Shown here in pieces: positions 36,834-47,508 of a stretch of DNA of 64,000 nt. The stretch's first letter is position 1. Each line of letters begins with the position of its first letter. Under the pieces are notes generated by a model. That model ran no database searches. It was not told the origin of the DNA and saw nothing but the letters and a program-made list of their open reading frames with translations. A program made the translations under genes and the position numbers. This stretch comes from Monilinia fructicola (Eukaryota; Ascomycota; Leotiomycetes; Helotiales; Sclerotiniaceae). The DNA lies in the NCBI GenBank assembly GCA_008692225.1, contig VICG01000001.1, forward strand, positions 3,325,501 to 3,389,500. Reading direction: 5' to 3'.

Positions 36834-38471
36834 ATGGTGAAAGAAATGAATGGAAAGGGTGGGCTTGATATAAGTCCCCAAGGTTCCGAATCAACTCCTC
36901 CTAGACCATCAACTCCTAGCTCACTATCTCCTAAAGCGTATCGCAACTTCATCTGGAAGATTGATCTTCATGTTTTGCCAGCTTTGCTTGCTCTTTGGCT
37001 TGTTGCTTTGTTAGATCGTGGAAATATAGGAAGTGCCAACATCTTTGGTATTCAAAAGGATCTCAATATGCAAGGCAATGATTACAACATAGCTATTCTC
37101 ATCTTCGTCATCGTTCTTATTTGTGTAGAAATTCCATGCAATGCACTACTCAGATTTGGCTCACCACAGGTCATTCTTGCTGGCGAAATATTCCTTCTTG
37201 GTGAGTAGTCTCTTTCGTAGGGTTTTTGGGCTAGAGGATGGACCTGACATCCCTACAGGAATTACGGGTATTGGCGAGGGTCTTGTTACAAATGTTGCAG
37301 GATTCAATGCCATGCGTTTCTTTGTAGGTCTATTTGAGGGAGGACTTATACCAGGTACTTTCGTCAGTTTTGCAGAGAACCCCTTCACCCACTGACACAG
37401 CTGCAGCAAGTGTCTATATTCTTGCTCAATATTACCCTCGTTACGAGTTGCAATGGAGATTAGGCATGTTGATGGTAGCCAACGCTCTTGGCACCGCGTT
37501 TTCCGGATTGCTTGCCTTCGCTATTGCGGGCATCGAATCCGGTAACGGTTATCATGGATGGAGATGGATTTTCATCGTTGAAGGATGTATCACTGCTGCA
37601 GTGGCAGTTCTGGTTTACCCTTTCATTCCAAATTGGCCTCATCAAGCAAGATGGTTGTCTGATGATGAAAAGAGTATGCTCGCCAATATCATTAAGAAGC
37701 AAGAAATTTTTCCAACGTCCCATGAGAAGCTAGATCGTCATATGCTATTTGGTATCCTTAAAGACTGGAAGATATGGATCTGGTATATACCCCATATTTT
37801 TGGTTTGATCCAAGCTAATTGATAGTAGTAGCCTAATTGTTGGATGTACGACAATCACACTTTACAGTGTCGGGATTTTTACACCCACGATTATATCTGG
37901 CATGGCCCCTCATCAAGACCCTCGCCATGTGCAAGCTCTGTGCATTCCTGTCTTTATAGCAGCATCGGCAGCCACACTCATTTCTTCATTCTTATCTGAC
38001 TATTTCAAACATCGAACAGCATTTGCGCTTCTCGGATATGTCATGATCATATCCGGTGCTATCATCCTACTCAACCAGAAACATGTCAACGTCCATACCA
38101 AGTATGGAGCCGTCTATCTCCTAGCTTGCGGGATTTACATTGCTCTACCGGTATTATGGACTATTTTGACAAACAATATTACTGGATCATCTAAGATGGG
38201 TATTGCTATAGCAATCCAAGTCAGCATTGGTAATTTGGGCGGAATAGCTTCAACACTCTGTTTTGCAAGTACCAAGGCACCACTTTTTGTCTTAGGATAT
38301 ACAACCACCGTAGCGATGACATCTTGCGCTATGGGGCTTATATCAATCTACACATTCTTTTTGTGGGCAGAAAATAGATCCAGAGCAGCTGGAAAAAGAG
38401 ACTATCGACTAGAGGGAGAGGACATTGACAAGCTTGGCGATAACCACCCTGCTTTTAGGTATACCTATTAG
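36834..38471 (+). CDS. Dal5-type anion:cation symporter, MFS (apparent frameshift)
   Basis: Plasma-membrane carrier of the allantoate permease/ACS family of the major facilitator superfamily; substrates in the family are small organic anions such as allantoate, nicotinate and aromatic acids. Exons 36834-37200, 37259-37354 and 37407-38471, about 508 residues with twelve expected helices. Signature helix-1 sequence LLDRGNIGSANIFGIQKDL is typical of the family. Others: GFNAMRFFVGLFEGGLIP, LAQYYPRYELQWRLGM, the central loop WLSDDEKSMLANIIKKQE, and in the C-half SLIVGCTTITLYSVGIF and IAIQVSIGNLGGIAST. At TT 37819-37820 one T looks extra; without it IQAN continues into DSSSLIVGC. It lies 750 bp upstream of, and co-oriented with, a salicylate-hydroxylase-like monooxygenase, suggesting but not proving an aromatic-acid substrate. 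Confidence 0.87.
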
Positions 38472-39218
38472 TCACCGGGGCAGATAAAACTTGTCTTGTC
38501 TCTATAATATGGCAGCTAATATGGTAGGCAAACTTCGCAAAGTTCTCAAAACACAATATTTCAAAAAGTTTTGGATACTATAGGTATGGGAAAAATGGGT
38601 TAGCTTAGCAGAAACCTCTTAGGAATTCACGGTGAAATGGGCCAAAGAGCTTTCAGTCAGTCCGTTTTTGAGCCTTGTCCATGTAGTCCCCATGTCACAC
38701 ATAGTGTTTGTCTCGGAAAGTTGCTGAATCACTTCAGATTCGCGCTTCGTAATTAATCCCGAAGTCACTCAGCATACTCGATGCAATGTAACCTTCGGAA
38801 TCCTCTCCAAGTTTCGATTCGTTCTTCAATCTTTATCACTGAGTATCATTGGAACTGGCTTTATTAAGCATTCCATCTTTCCGCACTGGTGACCTTGTAT
38901 TCTGGCGATCCTCGGTATCTTTCTGTCTCCGAGTCTATATTATACTACTACCCAGCCGCCCACCTTCGATTTTGCAATATTAATCTTAGTCAGTGTCTGA
39001 GTTGCAAAATCTTCGAATTGTTACAGCATTTTATGGTCCTTCACACCTGTTGATTCCACTTTCCCCCTTTTGTCAAGTCTTCAACTTTCACCTCCCTCAT
39101 CAGCGAGTTCCACCAACAAGATCAAACCCTACATCTACTCAACCTCATTATCTCCTCCCAGTTCCTCAAAAACTACATTGACAATTGAATCTTCAGCTCT
39201 AATTTCAACAAAGTAACC
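38472..39218. promoter_or_regulatory. intergenic / promoter of the FAD monooxygenase
   Basis: About 750 bp between the carrier stop and the monooxygenase ATG. The last 150 bp before 39219 is CT/CA-rich, a common fungal leader composition. No operator can be named. Confidence 0.4.
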
Positions 39219-41016
39219 ATGTCTCTCTCCGCCCAGTCCCAACTCGTCCCCAGGGATGTTGAGCCTCTCAACATAGCCATAATCGGCGCAGGACTCACAG
39301 GTCTCGCTCTCGCACTCTCCATATCTGCACTTCCTCAACACAAGGGCTCCCATCTCCGCTACACCATATACGAATCACACTACAGCTACTCCGAAATCGG
39401 GGCTGGAATTGGATTCGGCGCAAGTGGCCATCGAATCATGAAACTACTTCATCCAGATTTCTGGGAAAGCTACAAAGCTATTGCGAATTGGGGAGAAGAT
39501 AACACTTGGTGGGATTTTGTCGTAGGAGACAGGGTTGGCAATGGAAAAGATGAGGAATGGGAAGGCAGGTTAATAGCACAAGTTAAAATGAAAGAGGGGA
39601 GAGAGGGCCAAAGCACTGCACATAGGAGATCATTGATGGATGTCCTGATTAAACTCCTACCTTCATCTTGCGATGTTAGATTCGGAAAACGGCTCGTAGG
39701 GGTTGTATCCTCTTCTGCTTCCGATAACTCCAGTTCCAAAGTCACACTGCAATTCAAAGATGGCACAACCTCCTTTGCCAATCTAGTCATTGGTGCCGAT
39801 GGGGTAAAATCTATATGTCGGGATCTAGTCCTCACTCACACCAACAATTCCCAGGCTCTCAAGGCACGTTTCACGGGGAAAGTAGCATATAGAGGATTAG
39901 TACCAATGGTTGAAGCGAAGAAAAGTATAGGGGAGAAAGCGGGACAAAGAATGTTTTATTTGGGACATGGAGGACATGTGGTTACGTTTCCAGTTGAGGG
40001 GGGAAAGAGTATGAATGTAGTTGCTTTTGCGAATAGGGAGGAGGAGGTTTGGGAAGGGAGTTGGGTTAGGGAGAATGTAGAAGGGGAGTTAGAGAGGGAT
40101 TATTTGGATGGAAGATGGGGAAAAGATGTGGAGGGAATTATGAGAGTAGGTGTTTTTGAGTTCGCTGATTCTAGGGTTGAAATTTCTGTCCAGTTCTACT
40201 CTGGTGTTGGGCCTTATTCCACCGCATTCTTCCACATCCACCAAGTTGTTCAATTAGGCTTTGAACAATCCTTTTCATATTACCCCATACATCCCATTTT
40301 CCGAAGTCTGTTTTGATCTCCATTATGAACATTTACTCCATCCCCAAGCCCCAGATCCTACTAACACTAAATTCCCTAGCTCATCAAGCACCCCTCCTAC
40401 TGGGCAACGTTTCACCACCCCACAGCTCCCACCTTCCACCATCCAACTCTCCCTATTCTTCTTATCGGCGATTCCGCTCATACAACTGCTCCACATTTTG
40501 GACAAGGTGCAGGCCTTGGTAGTATGTTTTCCCTTTCATTTTTTTACTCTCTCCGGGTCTTTCGTTTCTAAGTGGTTTGTTTCATCGTCTTGATAGATAC
40601 AAATCTTCATTGTGACTTGAGCCTGCAGTAAGGCTATGAAGCTAATTTGTGGTTCATTTCGTCTAGTCGAAGATGTATACATCCTCACCACACTCCTTTC
40701 CCGTCTTCCACATTCCCCAACCCCTTTATCAATGCCATCATCTTCATCCCCCACCTCATCACCTCTTCCCCTTCACCTTCAAGCGCTCTTTGCCGCCTAC
40801 ACGCAGATTCGACAACCACGTGCCACGACTGCCGTGTCCTCCTGCAACTACTATGGTCACATGCTGGACATGGAGGATCCTGTTATCTCTGATGATCTGC
40901 AAAAGATTGAGGACAAGATAAGGAGTATTGGAGAGACTATCTGGGGGTATGATGAAGTTGGAGAAGGAGAGAGGGGAGTGAGGATCATGATGGATGTTCT
41001 TAAGAAGGGTAGCTGA
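39219..41016 (+). CDS. FAD-dependent aromatic monooxygenase, salicylate hydroxylase-like
   Basis: Class A flavin monooxygenase expected to hydroxylate an aromatic acid with NAD(P)H and O2. Exons 39219-40145, 40258-40305, 40380-40518 and 40667-41016, 487 residues in frame. The FAD-binding GxGxxG is at residues ~24-29 (IAIIGAGLTGLALAL). The DG motif is LVIGADGVKS. The second FAD-ribityl motif GDSAHTTAPHFGQGAGL is rebuilt after intron 3. The intron 40306-40379 has a weak GTCTGT donor but a textbook CTAAC branch and CCCTAG acceptor, and it is the only in-frame way to reach the GDSAH exon. The alternative of reading through (FDLHYEHLL...) needs a frameshift. No signal peptide, so cytosolic. Close relatives include salicylate, 6-hydroxynicotinate and kynurenine-type hydroxylases; the substrate is unresolved. 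Confidence 0.85.
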
Positions 41017-42740
41017 TGAGGGGAGGAAATATCAGGTGAGGATTTGATAAAGGAGGACAGATAGGAAAGATTTTATTGTTAGTATTAAATTATTTTGTGT
41101 CACATACAACCATATACTAAAGAAAATTGGACATCCCGTCTGCCTTCCTATATATAAGCCTTCAATCGTTAGATTCATAATTGGGTCACCACCAGCGAAT
41201 CCCTACTGTTGTATGATATTTGCCATCTTTTTGTCTGTCAACTTCAACAATTCATCTTTCTATTTTACTTGTATAACCTCAACCGCTCTCTCCCCATAGA
41301 AGGTCTAGGGGTAGTAGCTGGGAGGTTTGTACCTCTGAAAACTTGCCTTAAGGGGAATTATCCCCATCTACAACGCTCACCAATTGGAGTTCACAAATTG
41401 CCTGTTGTCTAAATCAAGAATTCATCAAAAGTCCAATATTATTACTTGTTTTTCTTTGGCTCCTTATATACATATACTTCCTCCTTTCTTCGGAAAGAGG
41501 AAGACGGGCTCTCTGGCAGATACTTTTGATAGTCCATAAAGCAAATCTCACCCAGATTTGTCAATTCTTTTCAAGTCCATATGTAATTCGGCGATTAATT
41601 TATATGCTGGAGCTTCGATCAAAATATCAATGCGTATAGAAAAGGGTAGTCCAGATCGAGTAGCAGAAAATTGATAGAGGTCTCCAGTCTACCGCTGAGT
41701 CAACATCAGATGCTCAAATAATCAAGTATTTCTCAGAGGTCCACCCTTTCTAAATCATTCACACTGCCATACGAGGATGATATCTCACTGATGGCGTATT
41801 TAACACAGCCAAAGAAATTCTTGGCCGCTTGATTTTCCCCTCTTCAGTCAGGTACAGAGAGAGGCCTGTCGAAATCCAGGCAGCCTAAAACCTTTGATGG
41901 AATTTTTTTGATCAACGATAGAGATGCCGTTGCAGCCGTGGTAGCTTTATATCGATTTAGATTGGCTACATATGAAAAGCCATGCCCGTTTCGTACAACG
42001 GCTATGAGAAACGAAAATGCATCAGAAGATACAGCGGGAAACCACCGAAAGATGTATCAGGAAACATCAGAAAATTCATTGTAAACCGCCACTGGATCTG
42101 TTGCTTGCATTTCGAAACGTGTTGGACGTGGCATTAAGTTACAAAAACAATGCTCGACTTCCCACTTACGGTTCAATACTATTTCCAATATATCAAATAT
42201 AAATGCGGAAAACCGGAAGCATAACAGGGAGTGTGAAACGGAGGTTCACTCAGGTTTAGCAGCTGGGAAGTCTTCTCAAGAATGTTCCCACTGGAAAGGT
42301 TTATCATCTAGGTAGCAAGGAGTAAACCCAATCATTGTCTTGGTATTTACTTGTATGATTATCAGAAACATTTATTAGTTTTCTCATTCAAATCATGATG
42401 AATTACTGATGACACTTGACATGTAACATTTGAATGGATGTTACTTATACCGTATCGTAAAGGATAGACAAATACACGAACATCAACAGAAATCGTTCCT
42501 GTCAACTCTATCGTCTATAGTCAAAATAGATTATAGCAGAGCTTCTTTGTCCACCACTCACACGAGGGAAAGTCCACGGTATGGAGGAAACGAAGAGCAA
42601 AAACTCATAGCAACCTCATTCTTTGCCTTGTCCAAACTCTTGTTCTGAAACTCAAACTTTGCTATTCATCAAAAGGTCATACCCAATTCACTTAAAAGAA
42701 ATACAAAACACCCCATGACCGAAAGGTGCAAAAGGATGAT
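41017..42740. other. 1.7 kb intergenic region
   Basis: AT-rich, no open frame with recognisable features; only short frames. It separates the monooxygenase from a two-tRNA block. Confidence 0.45.
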
Positions 42741-42857
42741 TGAACAGAGGGGGATTCGAACCCCCGCGGGCTAAGCCCATGAGAAATGCTAATTGATTTT
42801 ACATCAACTAAGCTGTTTAGCTTGAGTCACACGCCATAACCACTCGGCCATCTGTCC
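42741..42857 (-). tRNA. tRNA-Leu (CAA) with intron
   Basis: Acceptor GGACAGA pairs with TCTGTTC. The D-arm region is TGGCCGAGTGG. The anticodon stem TGTGA pairs with TCATG around loop CTCAAG, with anticodon CAA. An intron of about 37 nt sits directly 3' of the anticodon, as in other eukaryotic tRNA-Leu(CAA) genes. There is a long class-II variable arm (GGCTTAGCC) and a T arm GGGGG-TTCGAAT-CCCCC. Confidence 0.92.
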
Positions 42858-43154
42858 TTTCTAGATATTACACTTTGGGACAAACATTTAGTATTAAGAC
42901 TTGAGGAAATTTGCAGCTGTCTCGAACGAATCGAGACCATCTAGACAAAAATTATCGAGAAAAGTTTTCCAGGAAAAAAAAAAATAGTGCCAGAGGTGCA
43001 TCCACAAAAGCTTGGTTCCACATTTCTACGCTTAGAGAATGTGAGATAACAGATACTGTGAGTGGGGCGGGGAAAATAGCAGCTACAGTATCCTAGAAGT
43101 TCAGGGGTGGAGAGCAAAAAATTGCAAAAAATCATATGTGGATGATGGGAATTG

Positions 43155-43227
43155 AGCCCAACGGGGGGGTCGAACCCCCAACCTTGTGATTAAGAGTCAC
43201 ACGCTCTACCGATTGAGCTAGCCGGGC
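43155..43227 (-). tRNA. tRNA-Lys (CTT)
   Basis: Intronless 73-nt cloverleaf. Acceptor GCCCGGC pairs with GTTGGGC. The D arm contains GCTCAATCGGTAGAGC. The anticodon arm is TGTGA-CTCTTAA-TCACA with anticodon CTT. The T arm is GGGGG-TTCGACC-CCCCC. It lies 297 bp from the tRNA-Leu gene on the same strand. Confidence 0.95.
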
Positions 43228-44368
43228 AGGCTATATTTGTTGTTTGGAGAGTGATTGTTATAAAATATACATTCAGAGATAAAATACTCTTGCCCCCTGG
43301 AAAATCTCTTCAGATATTTGACTTGAATTAAGCGAGGGGGTGGTGAAGCACAGACTTTAGATTCCCAACCTTCTAATCATCTGGCGGCATCTCTAATGAA
43401 GAAAAGAAAGAGGATTGAAAACCCTCTGTCACAGACTGATATCTTGGTATTGTGATAAGAATTCTGATTAAAAGATTCCAGAATTAACTCTTCACTCGCA
43501 TCAAACTCTGCGGATCTTATATATACCTCACTAAATACCTCGCTGCCTTCTCGGCAACAATACGGAATGCGCAAATATGATATACGACTCCAGGCTCAGG
43601 ATACAAACACGTATCAGCTGTGTGAACTGTATCTTTCCAAGTCATGATGAAGCAGTGACCTCTTTTTGTTTCTTGGGGGATTATGATAGGGCCAGGAAAC
43701 GCCCTCTTTGAGGCCATATGTCAGTAGTATCTCTTCGGGCTTGTCTCTGAGAAAATCGAACGCATCCAAGAAATGATTCTATAATGGTGGCAACATGCTA
43801 AATAATGATTTGGGAGTATCTACTGAGTGCTATCTGCGCGGTGAGTGTCTGTATGCTATATTTGAATTACTTGAGATCTTGATACACTTCCAGCGAAGTG
43901 AATAGCTATGTTTACTTCAAATGTGCTTGGATTAGTTGGCACCAACAAGCCTTCGGGAGAGGGAGAGGTGTGAAGGAGGTTCACTATGTGCACTTCTAAA
44001 AGCATGTTCGAGCATTAATAGCGAGATATCTTAATCATACTCGATCCTAGGATGAAACTACAAGGAAAAGATTTTAAAGTGTAATTAACGAATAAGTGAA
44101 TAAAAATTGACTTGTATGAAGTCAAATATATGAAAGGAATTTATGAAGCATTCGTAAGAATACCCATCCAGGAAAAACTAAGAGGTCAACTTCTCATGGT
44201 TGCTATGAATCATATTGGTAAAGGGAATGGAGTTAGTCGAGGCTGTAATTCTAAGACCAGATACTTAGGTACTTTTGGTACAGGTTTGACAATATGCAAG
44301 ATGAGGACCATAATGATAAAAAATCACCCCATCGTCGAGAATATAAATACATACATATATGCACGCTA
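43228..44368. other. 1.1 kb intergenic region
   Basis: Between tRNA-Lys and the 3' end of the UVE1-like gene. Small open frames only; nothing recognised. Confidence 0.45.
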
Positions 44369-46710
44369 CTACTCCTCATCTTCATCGTCATCAACCTCCG
44401 CATAACTCTTTTTCTTCGCCGCAGCCCTCCCACTATGTCTAGCTGGTTTAGCCTTCGTTACCGGTTTTCTTCAATTCATCATTATCATCAGCTGATAAAT
44501 CAGGCATGCTCAAATCGTCGTCGTCTTCATCCTCGTCCTCATTAGAAACGCTAGCACTAGGCGTTTGTACCTTCTTCGCGGTCTTTTTCTTCGCCGGTGC
44601 CGGCGCTACCTTCTTCTTAGCAGGCGTACTTTTCTTAGATGAGCCACCAGGCCCATCCGCAAACCCATTAATCTCAGCCTTCTCATCTACCTTAGCCTGC
44701 GCACTCTTAACCAACTCCACCACCTCCAATACGTCATTTAGACACTCTGCTCTCGCCAACTTTTCCTTGACCCCCTCATCAAATTGCATGTTCTTTCTCT
44801 CGGTAATCCTCTTTCTCGCCTCAAAATTGGCAGGTGTAGGATTCTTGAATATCTCCTCTTCCTCTTTGTCTCCCTCAGTTCCTTTCTTTTTGACTTCTCT
44901 TTTCTTTGGTCGCAACCATTCTTCCATACCTACTGGCCAATATACACGATTATCCTTTCCTCCCATGCCAACTTCTTCTTCTGGTACTATCTCCTTAGCC
45001 GGCTCCTCTTCCTCCTCAATCTCATGACCAAATTCTTCAATCTCTTCAGCAATCTGCTTCTTTGTCTTTTTCTTCTTGGGTTTCTTGGGCAAAACACGGT
45101 TGTCATCGTCTCTTTCGTATGGTACAATGTCATTAAACGTATCGTATCCTGGCAATTTGAATGTCCTCATTAATTCAAATACTGCCTGTTCCTTATCCTT
45201 GGCCTCAACCATCAAATCCATATCGTTTGCGCAGGGTGGGAGTGTTGCTGGTCTAGGATTGTGTTTTTCGTCTCTGGCGTCCAGTAACGGCTTGAGGGGT
45301 TTGTTCACTGTAATGCATTTTCTGCGTGATCCCCTTTTTTGTCCATCCAGCTTTTATTCTTGGAAAGAGATCCATGATGTCCTTAGTGCCTTCACGGATC
45401 TGACTAGAATCGAACATGATGTTGTGGTGATGAAAGTCGAGACAAAGAGGAATATTAAGCTCTTCACAGATTGGGAGGAGATCATGGACAGTCCATGATA
45501 CATCATCGTTTTCCAGAACAAGCCGCTGTTTGATGGAAGGTGAAAGTTTAGCGTAATTTTTCGCGGAAGCGATCGAGCGTGGCTGCTTTGTCTCCAAATG
45601 TACCTCCCATATGTAGGATCAAGACTGCATCTTTATCAATTTGGGTAGGTAGTTTGAGGAGACTGAGCATTTCGTCATGATATATCGAGGTCTCGAACTG
45701 CATTTGCAATAACTTCTGGACGTGGAGAACCCAATTGGGTGAACTGTGGATATTTTGTTAATTGTTCGCCGAAATTCTATGAATTTAACTTACCTGTCCA
45801 GGATGTGTGCTAACTCGATGTCCCAATTCCGCTATCACTTTTCCAACTTCTGCAAGAGCTTCACCAGCGAATGGAGCAAGTTTATAGCCATACTCAGCAT
45901 GACTAGCGAACGGAAACATTTCCGAGCTCAATCTCATGAATTTGATACCGTATTTGTCATTCCATCGCAACATTTTTGGTAGATCACGGACATTTGCTAA
46001 ACATAATTCTTCGACATATTGCTGCCCTCGCTCGATAGAAGCAGGTTTTGATTTATCCGGTCGGTCGATTGCTTTGCATGCTCAGGCTGTGAGGGATCTT
46101 TCAGAGGATGTCGATGTGAGGAAGTTGGAAGCAATTTCGCTTTGAACGAGATTGAAGCTTTATTGAACATTCATCTTATTTTGTTAGTTCGCACCATGTT
46201 TCCTAATCTTCGACATGGCCATTACATATCCTAATCTTCCTTCCATGGCATGGAAATAGTCTTTCATCTCCTATCTCCTTAGCATGGTTCAGCATCCCTG
46301 CCAGCTTCATCATCATCAGGATCAACCCTCTTGTCCATTCATCAATCTTTCCTTTTCATCTTCTTCTTCTTGGCCTTTCTGGCCGCCTGTTCATCAGCTT
46401 CTTACATTTCATCGATTTCTTTGGTTCAATGGCTTTTTGGTATTTTTCCTGCAATTTTAATGTCCTCCATTAATTCATCGCCTTTCTTTGGAATCCTCTC
46501 CTCAACCAAATTGCCATTTCCGTCTGGCGCAGTTTGGGATCGTTTTTCCTCGGATCAAAAGACTTCTCCTGCCTCATCAATCGGCTCTTGGAAGCTTAGC
46601 CGTCTTACTATTTCGGGCGTGCCGCATTTTTTGTCCATCAGGTTTTATGCCTTTTACGAATCCGACTTTCGTGAGTGCCTGGCACGGATGCTGACTCCTT
46701 GAACATGGAC
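44369..46710 (-). CDS. UV-damage endonuclease UVE1/UVDE-like, frameshifted, 5' end unresolved
   Basis: ATP-independent UV-dimer endonuclease of alternative excision repair, a TIM-barrel metal enzyme. From the C-terminus back: acidic/basic tail ending ...VDDDEDEE at 44369; RVYWPVGMEEWLRPKKRE; DMDLMVEAKDKEQAVFELM; catalytic core LVLENDDVSWTVHDLLPICEEL with metal-ligand HHHN in CLDFHHHNIMFD; HMGGTFGDKAATLDRF; THPGQ split by an intron near 45790; and FMRLSSEMFPFASH with PDKSKPASIERGQQYVEEL before it. Further 5', a PWKGRLGY-like stretch (about 46224-46262) and acidic/basic segments up to about 46700 are visible only by changing frame. Shifts include T 44465-44468, about 45290, T 45557-45561, about 45690, and several between 46000 and 46650. 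The start codon cannot be fixed; 46710 is approximate. Core identity is secure. Confidence 0.83.
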
Positions 46711-47508
46711 TGTGGCCAATTATGAAGAAAAGGACAATTGGAACTGTTGACTGGTTCCGACTTGGGAGGTGAGATTCGGACAGTCCATGATACATCTCGT
46801 TTTGAGAACTATACCTATCTGATTTGAGGAGGCCTAGCTTGAAGAGATAGTTTCTACGGAACTGCTGAAGCTAGCTCCTTTCGTGCGAAATGTCCGGTGA
46901 AGGCGGAATGTGAGAAGAGAGAAAAGAAACATTCAAAATCATTAATATTGTGATTGGAATTTGAAAAACGACGAATAGAAAGAAACTTCCCTACCTCAAA
47001 GGATTGTAACATATAAACCTTACCTCTCCCGGTCTGTAGAATAAGCTCGACGGTCCCCATACGCTTGTTAATATAGCTGCAAAAGCCTTTCCAATGGATG
47101 TAAATAGTTCTTGAACGGAATCGTAAGGCTAACGGCCATGACGTACGTGATGACATTTTAGCTTCCATGTGACATGATTTAGCCCTTGCTTAAGGTTACT
47201 AGCAAAGCTTAGCCTAATTTCGAAAACGTCTACAACTTTGAAAAACATTTGATGAACTTCATGACTCCTTCATCTTATCTCAACAGGAATGTCAAGTTTT
47301 TATTGTTATTAGGTTTATCATTGACGAATTCAATTTTCGAAGATTAAACCTCCCTACAACCGTAAACCTGAAGGCCTTAAGCCTTGCTCTGAAAACAGAA
47401 ATCTCCTCTGAAGAAGCATTGCCAATTACCGATGAGCATTACATCATGAGCATCTTATCAGAAAAAAAGAGAAGAGATGTATGTATATCGCGAAGAATCT
47501 CTCCATAA
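46711..47508. other. intergenic; possible 5' exon of UVE1-like gene
   Basis: A - strand frame beginning with ATG near 47156 (MSSRTSWPLALRFRSR, Arg/Ser-rich) ends in a plausible GTAAGG donor near 47025. It could be a presequence exon for the UVE1-like gene, but nothing proves it. The rest shows no feature. Confidence 0.3.

Noticed and set aside
40306..40397. Reading exon 2 of the FAD monooxygenase straight through (FDLHYEHLL...)
   Set aside because: It needs a frameshift to reach the GDSAH exon. The intron 40306-40379 with a CTAAC branch and CCCTAG end joins the frames without one, although its GTCTGT donor is weak.
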